A DNA stretch of 64,000 nucleotides from Alopecurus myosuroides (lineage: Eukaryota > Streptophyta > Magnoliopsida > Poales > Poaceae): the NCBI GenBank assembly GCA_028641055.1, contig CM054057.1, positions 330,428,482 through 330,492,481 on the forward strand, given 5' to 3'. Made by a program: the position numbers and the translations under genes. Positions 56,101 to 64,000 of this stretch are shown piece by piece; position 1 is the first letter of the stretch, and every line of letters starts with the position of its first letter. Below the pieces are notes generated by a model. It made no database searches, had not been told where the DNA came from, and saw only the letters and a list, made by a program, of their open reading frames with translations.

Positions 56101-58573
56101 GCCTGGGTGTCCATGGTGCAATCAAGCAAACATATAGTATGGCTGTCTACTACACGCACGTTACATCAAGCACTGATAAAGAAGTAGTCGTGTACATTTG
56201 GTGGAAACCACCCACTCCAACAACAGACAAAAAAAAAATGTATACATATATTAGGCCCTGCTTTTCTTTTCTGATGGCGTGTTGCTGTCGCGTCGCCCCC
56301 TAATTTGCAGAGCTCCCTTTCAGCCAAGTGTGAAATGATTTTTCTTATAAGAAAGTTGCGAATTAATTAGTGCACAAGATTTTGTTTATCCACCCAGTAG
56401 CATCGCATATTTTGGTAGTTCATCAATTGACCGGAAAGCAGCAAGCACCTAAAGTCGACACTGACCCGGCCAAGGTGGAATTATTCAAGGCATCCAACTA
56501 ATTCGGGTCACAGTTTCTTGCAAAGACGCCAGAGGCAATAGTGTAACCTTGTCTCCTACCGCATCACCAATGGCGCGGCAGCTAGGCGCTAATCTAACAT
56601 ATCCTCTACGCTAATCACCTATCCATATGTATGCGCCTAGAATTGGAATATGTTGCAATTCCAGCAAGGTTTTACAAGATTTCTACAGGGCCAATCGAGA
56701 GAAAAAAAAGGTTCACCTAACCCTAACGTGTTGGGATTGGAGATCTTGGGAGCAGCAACATCTTAAATGCACCAGCTCGGCAGTGGATTCTTTCTTTCTT
56801 TGTTGTGCCTATGGCAGGAGCATTTTGCTACATGAGCATCTTGGAAGTTGTGGCCTAGCTACTGGCATGGCACCAGGCTATCTATCTAGGTAGTAGCTAG
56901 GAGAGATCTCCAAGATGAGATTGCATGGTGGTTGAGCCAGGAGAGAATGTGGAGAAGCAAAGAACATCCAAGAAAACCAGGCATGGTGCGTATACCGATA
57001 TGCATTGAATTTGACATTATACTAGTGGTACAATGTACTACCTGCTGCTGGTGCTGCGGCTGGTATTGCTCTGGAATCTGATGAAACTGACTTGCCACGG
57101 TTACCACTCCTACTAAGCCTTGCTGCTGATGGTGATGATCTGATGCAGAGTCCTTGGTGATGTTGTTCTTGCTGCTGCTCTCTGAGTCTGTGCTGTCTGC
57201 CGTCACATTTGAACCCTCCTGCATTTCCACGCAAAGCAAGAGCAACAATTTCATGCATGCAGCTGTGGAAACAATTTCAAGTGCGGAATACGATTTTTGC
57301 AGTGTACTATATCCATGAAACTAGTAGTATATTTACCTTGGGTGTGTGATGGAGAGAGAGAGACCTCATAGGCCAGGAGGGGAAGATGTCCAGTGTAGGA
57401 GGTGGCCTAGCTCCAGCGGCTGTAGCAGCAGTAGCAGCGACAGTACCGGGGAAGGCTGCAAGAAGATATCATAGGTGAGGTAGGAGGAGATCAAGACATG
57501 CATCCCAACAGCAGAGATGTGAAGTGAAAAGGCTGCAGTACTGTGATCACAAGGGTGGCTGTGGCGTGGGACCACAGTGGCAGTGAAACTGAAAGTGGCC
57601 TTGGAATTTATTCCCTTTGGGCTAGGTGTGCTTGCAGTTGCAGAGAGCCAGCCCCAGCCAGGGAGGGAGGGAGAGAGAGAGTTGGTACCTAGGCATCATG
57701 GAGACTCGTTGCAATCTACTCCACTCTAGGGGTAGAGAGAGAAGGCTAGAACTAGAAGAGAGAGTGGGGAGAGAGAGGAGTCACAAGAAGCAACACAAGA
57801 CACACACACAACTGGTGAACTGCCACTTCTGCCGCACTGCATGGTTACTTTTGACTAGGATGCCCTAACCTCTTGGTAAAGTGGCTCGCGAGGTTGTGCT
57901 CTTTGGTCTTCTTGTTGGACTTGGCTCATTGGCTGGGCTAGAGAGAGAGAGAGAGTACGTACGCATGGCGTTGTTGTGTCCATGATGATGAGCTACGGTG
58001 GAGGTGGCCGTTGCAGTTTGTTGTTGATGATGAGTAGCCCTCCTGCTGCTGCTGAGTGTGGCGACCTGGTGCATGAAGGCCTCCTCCAGCTCTCCGAAAT
58101 AGGCGCCCCCGCCCCCGCCTCCGTCTTGCTCGCTGCACGGACAAGCATCACCATTACCATGACGAAATGATCTATACAAAGATTCGTATGTATCTATCTA
58201 TACTACATATGCAAGATCGGATCGATGACAGGAAGCACCAAGAACAGCAAGCCGACAAAAACTACACTACTCCTACATACAAGGCGGCAATACACATGCA
58301 ACAGATAAATCTCTCCTGCACAAGTTTGCCAAACCTCGAAAAACAAGTGCATGCTCATGGTTCTTGTTTCTCCGGAGAGGGAAAAAACATAAGAGAGATG
58401 ACAAAAAAAAAACGGTGGGATAGAAAAGGGAAAGATTGTTCTTACAAGAAGGTCGCGGAAGGCATGGAGTGGTTGGGCATGGCGGCGCCGTGGAAGCCGC
58501 CATAGCCAAGAACATGATGAGGAGGGGGATCCCTGTGCCTCGGATGGCCTGAGCTGCTACTCGCCTCCTCCAT
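53180..58573 (-). CDS. LG2-like: TGA-class bZIP/DOG1 transcription factor (12 exons, 523 aa; TGA9/TGA10/LG2 clade)
   Basis: Coding exons, 5' to 3': 58573-58446, 58132-57963, 57455-57337, 57218-57042, 55926-55870, 55770-55711, 55601-55524, 55360-55318, 55176-54905, 54669-54427, 53889-53747, 53261-53180. All borders are GT/AG and the frame closes exactly (1572 nt). The N terminus has clade features YFGELEEAFMHQV and TLDIFPSWPM. The basic region is at about 218-237 (LAQNREAARKSRLRKK, Asn225 and Arg233 in N-X7-R). A short leucine zipper follows. The DOG1 domain runs from about 284 (YIRWLDDDSRRM, HYDELFRLKGAAARTDVFHL, GMWATPAERCFLWMGGFRPSD). The C terminus has LTVRQAARCFLAIGEYHNRL and ends ESQYSAF. 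TGA factors bind TGACG elements in the nucleus. TGA9/10 act with glutaredoxins in anther development and maize LG2 in the ligule and tassel. One-to-one orthology to LG2 is inference; the length fits. Confidence 0.9.
54107..54212. repeat. 53-bp tandem duplication in intron 10 of the TGA gene
   Basis: TTAGTGAAAGTACTGATAA starts at 54107 and 54160; the whole 53-bp unit is repeated with one or two changes and a partial third start at 54213. It is intronic and non-coding. Confidence 0.9.
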
Positions 58574-58698
58574 CCTTGAGCTTGAACTTGAAGCCACCTA
58601 GCACACCGCCCCACAATACGATCCCCAAGAACCTCTTTGCTTTCTGCCTCTCCCAGTAGAGAAGCTAGCTGGCTGGCGGCCTGGCTTCTGATACACTA

Positions 58699-58708
58699 GG
58701 ATATATAG
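58699..58708 (-). promoter_or_regulatory. Candidate TATA box of the TGA gene
   Basis: The minus strand CTATATATCC lies 126 bases upstream of the start codon. It would give a 5' UTR of roughly 100 bases. No experimental start is known, and a 5'-UTR intron cannot be excluded. Confidence 0.4.
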
Positions 58709-59072
58709 AAACACACACAAGAAAGCATCACATGAGCACACACACGGAGGAGAGACGAGAGAAGGCGAACATGGAGACAAACAACATACCAGGGTAGTAC
58801 TGGTTTTGCTTTAATCTGTATGTACCACGAGCAACAGCGCAAAAGAGGCCGGGTTGAGCAGAGGGCGGACTTGACCGTTTCTCGCTCTTCTTCGCGGCGC
58901 ACCCTGCAACTTCTTGTCTCGATGTATCTGCCACTCCACTGCCCTGATGGCTTTCGCCTCGCTAGCTGCTTCTGGGCTGTGTGCGTACTGCTAATCCCAC
59001 AGTTCAGAGGGAGATCTTGTCCTTTCTTGCCTGCTTTTGTTCCGGTCTCTCCCTTCCCTTCCCCTCCCTTGT

Positions 59073-59125
59073 GTGTCTGTCTGTCTGTCTGTCTGTGTGA
59101 AAAGAAAGAAAGAAAGAAAGAGAGA
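59073..59125. repeat. Compound microsatellite (TGTC)n-(GAAA)n upstream of the TGA gene
   Basis: About six TGTC units run directly into about five GAAA units, followed by GA-rich sequence to 59160. It lies about 0.5 kb upstream of the start codon. On the transcribed strand it is TTTC-rich then GACA-rich. Confidence 0.9.
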
Positions 59126-59160
59126 TGGAGGGAGGGAGAAGAAGGAGAGAGAGGGAGATG

Positions 59161-60863
59161 TATAGTAGGGGGTCTTGTCTTGACTTGAAAGGCTTTTGTC
59201 AAGGAGCCACAGGAATCCCTCCCTCTGCCTGACTGCACTCTTATCACATTGGAACTGACTGCCATCTCCCATTGGCTGGCCCCAGCCAATTTCTTTATTG
59301 TATGCATCCATGTATGTACACCCTTCTCTTTTCCATGCTCCAAAGCTTCAAAGTATGTCCATATGTCTATGTGCAGAAAATTCACATTCCTACACCGGTG
59401 AGAACATAATCTTGTATCTAGGCGCTGTTCAAGGAAAACTGTGCTTTGAACAGCCATTTTTCTACCCCAGCAGGCGATGACCGGCTTAATCTCCCGTTCA
59501 GACTTTGACAGTGTCTATACATGCATGATGTGTAACTTGACCTATAGGATAATCGTGAGACGTTTTAGCTCTATACACAGGGTCGCAAACGTGTTGTCAA
59601 CCCTTTGTGAATAATACATGTATGTATTAACAATTCGATCTGAAAGTATACATTAAGTGAGAGAAACCTTGCGTACGTACGCTTACCGAATTTAATTTGC
59701 TTGGCGCGCGGTGTCCCCTGTTAACGAGTCAACATCCATGCCTTGTCAAACCATACCTAAACCAATAATATCCATTTCCACACAATGGGTAGCAAACCTA
59801 TTAAATTCATGAGACCATTGCTAAGTATCCAATCAATCAGTGAGTGGGGCTCTAGCAAATATATATGTTAGTTCACCTGACAATGATGGGTTGGATTGAG
59901 ACTCGATCTTCCTTTCTCATGTAAGTACACATGCTTAACATATCCATGCACTGAAATTCTCACATACTTCATGCGTGGTGGCTTGTGGATTAATTGCCCA
60001 AGTTGAAAAGTTTCGGGTTCTACCAATACAGCTACACACTGCACACACCTGAACTACTTGAGAATGTGTGTACTTTACTTGCACTATCTAAGATGGTGAA
60101 AATTTTGTGCAATGATTGTTGTAAATAATCAAAAGAAAGACAGCTCCACTATTGCGTGATTCCACATCAGATGTTTGCAAAGGAGCTATAGATTTGGTCT
60201 GTAAGTGTTAATCCTACCAGGCTACCATGCATGATCGCTTTTCAGTAATCACCATTTCACCAAGCACAGGGCATTCCTTTTTAATTGGTGAAGATGGAGC
60301 TAGCTGGAATTGGAACAGGTGTCCCTTTCAATTTACACTTGAAAGATGCATGAAAGTATTCCACTACTTAATTTATGCTGTGACTATCAATGTAGTATTT
60401 ATTTTTGTCTCCCTTCTTCACCCACTATTTTTCTTGCCAATGATTGGCACAGAAAAATGTGCACAACACATAACAAAATCAGAGCGGATATATATGATTG
60501 GATTAGGTGATATGCATGAACCTGCAGGCCACATTTTTTTTATAGAAATGGGAGCCTTGCTCCAGCCTCTGCATCAAAATGATGCACACTTTTCTGATGA
60601 CATCTCATAAGTCTTCAAATAGAAAGTTTGGCATTCTAGAACATTTGTTGAACCCCACGTATGATTATTTCAAGCTGTTGGTTTAGCTAATTCCTTCCAT
60701 GCTAGGGGCATTGGTGAGATGGATTAGATTAGTGCGTAGTTTCTATGATTAGAATTGTTGCTGACATCAAACATGCCAACGCAGTACTATGAAGTTAAAA
60801 ACTGTATATTTATTCATGTGCATGTGATCCATGCGTGATCAGTAATTAGAAAAAAAAACAGGA
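59161..60863. other. Upstream intergenic region of the TGA gene
   Basis: AT-rich single-copy-looking sequence. The open frame at 60227-60610 has no recognisable domain and no support. Distal promoter elements are possible but none is identified. Confidence 0.5.
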
Positions 60864-61294
60864 CTGAATTTCACTTTTTACCCCTCACATGTGCTTTTAT
60901 GACACATCTTTCCTAATAGACACACTAGTGCAAATTCTACCGGAATGCCCCATCTAAGAAACTTTGAACCTGGTTTTGCTCCCATTTTAGCATTTCACTC
61001 GTTCGATTAGATAGGACCGACATGTTAGGTCAATGTGCCTCAAAAACAATCTGTAAAGATCGGAGGACACTATCAGTAATTATGTGCAATCTTATCTTGT
61101 GTACATTCATTCCATTCTTCGTCTTCCTTCTGATATCCTCGAACCTCGATCATGACCTCACATCTTTCCTAATAGACACACTCAAAGAAACATGGCACAA
61201 GATTTCTTAAACGGGGTAATCTAGACGAGTTTTTACTAGACGGGGTAATTTGATATACAAAATGCACAACTAGAGAGTAAAAAGTGGGATTCTG
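60864..61294. mobile_element. Inverted-repeat (MITE-like) element, about 431 bp
   Basis: Left end CTGAATTTCACTTTTTACCC and right-end complement CAGAATCCCACTTTTTACTC match over about 20 bases with few differences and extend more weakly. The superfamily is not assigned because no TSD was evident. Inside is a 24-bp direct repeat (60903-60926 and 61159-61182). Confidence 0.55.
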
Positions 61295-61521
61295 TAACCT
61301 CTCATACGAGACAAGGACTCGGTAGAATTCTTTGTGTGCATTGCATTCATGCATATGAAAACTAGGGTAAATTTGAAACTTTTGTTGAAAGGAAGCAAAG
61401 ATATCAAAGTCTCACTCTAATAAGGTTAGATCGTCGACTCGAGTGTGGTAGATTCAACATGACCTTTGTTATGACTATAATTATCTTGTGGCTCAATTCA
61501 TTCATGCTACGATAGCATGGT
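61295..61521. other. Short intergenic spacer
   Basis: I see nothing specific between the inverted-repeat element and the LTR. Confidence 0.5.
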
Positions 61522-62145
61522 TGTTGTGCGGGTACCCGAGAGACCCTCCCTTAGGAGGGTATCCGGGGCGGGCCATTAAGGGGTACTGTAAAACTCCTCA
61601 ATTAATGTATACGAGAGCCCACGAAGATCCAAGCCGCAACAGAAGGAAAGTCTACATCAACAAGATTAGGAAAGAGTAGTCACCGACTTGGAGTCAAAAT
61701 CCAATATATGTACGACCCCTGGACCCCTGCTACCTATATAAAGCACGGGAGGGGGTTACAACGGGGACATGCAACCCTAGACTGAGAGCTAGTCGAGATC
61801 TAATCTTCAGAGAGCACACCTTGGCTGCCCACCGACGTTGCCCTCTCGTCTATATATTCTCCTCGAAGGGTTAACCCTAGGTACCCGAGCCTTTTCCACG
61901 AAAAACGTCCGCAGCCGCCGTCATTGTTAACCCTAGTTTGGGAGGGTTCTGGAGCTCTCCTCGGCACCCTGCCGGGAGGGAGAATCATCACCGTAGGGCT
62001 CTACACCTGTAATCGACACCTTCAACACCATCGAAATAATTCCGGCGAGCAGCAACTGGCAAATCGAGTAGTCCACCAGCGGCCTCTTCCTTCACAAAAC
62101 CCCGGGTTCCTAACCATGGGGATTGTTGAGTTCACATCCTCAACA
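61522..62145 (+). repeat. 5' LTR (about 624 bp)
   Basis: The TGTTG...CAACA ends are inverted. The right end is fixed by the adjacent PBS; the left end is inferred from the TGTTG start only, as the partner LTR is outside. It includes a TATA box CTATATAAAG at 61734-61743. Confidence 0.7.
61734..61743 (+). promoter_or_regulatory. LTR TATA box
   Basis: CTATATAAAG in a GC-rich context, about 410 bases from the LTR end. It is the probable core promoter of this element. Confidence 0.6.
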
Positions 62146-62163
62146 TTGGCGCCGTCTGTGGGA
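62146..62163 (+). other. Primer binding site
   Basis: TTGGCGCCGTCTGTGGGA directly follows the LTR CA. It is a standard grass Tat-type PBS; the tRNA is not assigned here. Confidence 0.82.
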
Positions 62164-62358
62164 AATTTGGGCGTTGGATCCGTGGCTCCGTAGATTCCAT
62201 CATCAATTTACGACTCGGCGATCTGGACGGATTCAATCTGTTTCGGGTCAATCGACTTCACCAAGTACTCGCCGGCTTCACACTCGGCGTTCGACTACCC
62301 CGACAAGAGCATCGATCTGAAGATTGGAAGCCTAAACTTCTGCGCGGGGCGCGCGGGA

Positions 62359-63390
62359 GTGATACGTCTAGAGGATTCCGACCAACATCAATCAGAGAAA
62401 ACAGTTGCGTCAGATTCTTGCGATGACCATTCAACAAGGAGAGCTTCGAGTACTTTTACCCGGCCAACCCTCATATGCACTTCGTTTCTATGGCTAAATT
62501 CGTTGAGCAATCACCATTCGAGAGCGAAGACAGTGGCGGGATGGATAGCCCGCCTGAAAACAACAACACGGTTACTCTAGAAATACATATGGTAGAAGGT
62601 TCGGATGGTGGAGAGCATAAATCACTCACTACCTAACGACGACTGAGACTGAAAGATATGTTGAGTAATCACACGTGGAGTACTCGGAAGGTGCTTGACC
62701 TCCAACAGGATTCAGAAGAACGCGGATGTGTGAAAAAATTGGTACCCGGAACGCCTCAGGAAAGGCCTCCGCAAGCCCAAACAGACCCGACATCCCTTAA
62801 AACGGCTATCGAAAGTTTCAAAGAAATACTCCGCCGAATGGACCTCAAAGAGTATATCAGCCGAACTCGAACATCGAGTAAAATCACAGAGGAAGCAAAC
62901 CGTTTTGCGAAAGAAGAAAAGACGGCTCGCAATACCCACCCACCCTCACCCGTGGAGGGTAAAACCTCCTATGGTCATGAAGAAAACAAAGGATACAACA
63001 ACGACAAGAACATAAGAGGAAAGCGGAAAAATTGGGTGTTCGATGGGAATGAACCCGAATTAGTTGCAGACGGATTCCCGGATTCTCGCAGTAACGACTA
63101 CCGCCGGCAAAGTTGCGACCAGCTGCGCTAGCAAGAATGCAACCACAGGCAAGAACATAAACGTGAGTGGCAACCACGGAAGATTAGAGCAGATGGGCTA
63201 CCTCCAATGTCAATCGAGCAGCAACTCGAGGGACCATGCCCAAACCACCTCTATAACGATAACAATGGAATGCCCAGATCCAACCACAAGTTGAAGGACT
63301 ATCAAAGATTCAACATGCTCATGGAGGCATTTTATAGGAAGCAGAGGGAGGCACATCAAGCAGGTTTCCAGCGATCCCAGGAGCGCTAGC
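62359..63390 (+). pseudogene. Decayed gag of the Tat-type element
   Basis: Gag-like fragments occur in changing frames: TSLKTAIESFKEILRRMDLK and KNWVFDGNEPELVADGFPDS up to a stop at 63131, then GPCPNHLYNDNN...NHKLKDYQRFNMLMEAFYRK to a stop at 63389. The latter matches the Cys/His-poor C-terminal gag region of RIRE2-like elements, where CPxH remains. Frameshifts and an unusually short core show that gag is not functional. Confidence 0.6.
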
Positions 63391-63611
63391 CATAGGGGTG
63401 CCACTATCTCCCGTAGAACCAGCCGTCGTCCAACCTCAGTCACAACCTCTAGTGCAAGGAGTACCCAGAGTACGGAAAAACATAGCAATGCACCATCAGC
63501 ATAGAGTGGTCAATCCGGAGGAAGACAAGTATCCGGAACCAATAGGGAAAATTTACATGATTCAAAAAGGTTCCCCCATCCAAACGAAACCAAAAGCTCA
63601 TAACCAGGCAG

Positions 63612-63983
63612 GTGAACCTAGCAGAAACCTCACCCTCTGCAACACCCGAGTTCTTGGACTGGTCCGACGAAAGCATCACCTTGTCCAGAGCTGATCACCC
63701 GCTTCGAGTCCCCTTCCCAGGAAAGGCAGCATCAGTACTTGAGGCACAAATTGATGGTTATGATCTAAGTCCAGTATTCATGGATGGAGGAAGTGGAATC
63801 AATATAATCAATGTAGACACTCTAAAGGAAATGAATACACCTTTAAGCAATCTAAAGCAACCGAAAAACACGTTCCATGGGATCGTACTAGGAAAAGAAT
63901 CGAAGCCCTTGGGTTTATTAATACAAGAGGTAGTTTTGGGGAAAACAACAACTACAGAAAAGAAACACTCGACTTTGAAGTAG
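63612..63983 (+). pseudogene. Retroviral-type aspartic protease segment of the Tat-type element
   Basis: The frame FLDWSDESITLSRADHPLRV, then VLEAQIDGYDLSPVFMDGGS with GINII, carries the DGGS active-site motif, and it continues HGIVLGKESKPLGLLIQEVV. A stop follows at 63981-63983 after EKKHSTLK, close to where FEVVDWP-like text resumes in another frame (63975-63995), so a frameshift is likely. It matches the protease of the Tat element at 4735-4780 in arrangement. Confidence 0.7.
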
Positions 63984-64000
63984 TTGACTGGCCATCCCAG

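Larger units (their letters stand above)
61522..64000 (+). mobile_element. Tat-type gypsy retrotransposon, 5' part (continues beyond the window)
   Basis: LTR, PBS, decayed gag and a readable protease lie in sense order on the plus strand. The 3' half lies outside. The PBS style TTGGCGCCGTCTGTGGGA and the protease MDGGSGINIINVDTLKE are typical of Tat-lineage (RIRE2-like) grass elements. It is unrelated at LTR level to the Tat element at 1357-16722. Confidence 0.82.

Noticed and set aside
60227..60610. 127-codon open frame upstream of the TGA gene
   Set aside because: No domain, AT-rich, weak context, no repeat or splice support.

Overview
The window looks like nuclear DNA of a large-genome grass, most likely Pooideae and probably a Triticeae relative (wheat, Aegilops, barley or rye type). 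This rests on spliced plant genes with GT/AG introns, a grass-type TGA bZIP gene, and about three quarters of the sequence being nested LTR retrotransposons of gypsy (Athila and Tat lineages) and Copia type. LTR ends, target-site duplications (TSDs) and primer sites were read by eye. Family names are recognition from memory, not a database search. Nothing bacterial or viral is present.

Positions 1-27.4 kb are a retrotransposon nest whose insertion history can be read from matching TSDs. A minus-strand Athila-type host element is split by a complete minus-strand Athila-type element (1274-26876, TSD CATGG). The left LTR of that element is split by a plus-strand Tat-type element (1357-16722, TSD GAACT). 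The spliced antisense gene of the Tat element is split in turn by a 5.3 kb solo-LTR-like insertion (9251-14543, TSD GGAGT). All three TSD pairs are perfect.

Positions 27.4-38.7 kb hold the LTR of the host element with internal sequence on both sides. Next comes an ill-defined DNA-transposon-like block (about 30.9-36.3 kb) that contains a well-bounded Mutator-like element (32982-34392, 9-bp TSD) full of a 21-bp GC-rich minisatellite. Gypsy and Copia debris follows.

Positions 38711-45756 are the most unusual element: a complete LTR retrotransposon (TSD CCTTT) with no visible polymerase. Its internal region was one long plus-strand reading frame of about 1.3 kb codons, encoding a His/Asp-rich protein with a 26-residue repeat array and a separate 22-residue repeat array. 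The frame runs through the polypurine tract into the 3' LTR.

Positions 45.8-50 kb are further debris, including a gypsy 5' end with three PBS-like modules at 75-bp spacing. Positions 50-59.5 kb are the gene island. A two-exon membrane-anchored dual-specificity-phosphatase-like gene (51237-52113, plus) converges on a 12-exon TGA-class bZIP/DOG1 transcription factor gene (53180-58573, minus; TGA9/TGA10/LIGULELESS2 clade). I could follow the whole frame of both genes through canonical splice sites (239 and 523 residues). Positions 59.5-61.5 kb are upstream intergenic DNA with one inverted-repeat element. From 61522 to the window end lies the 5' part of another Tat-type gypsy element, with decayed gag and a readable protease.

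Only the phosphatase and the TGA factor look like functional host genes. Everything else coding is transposon-borne and, except for short ORFs, broken.
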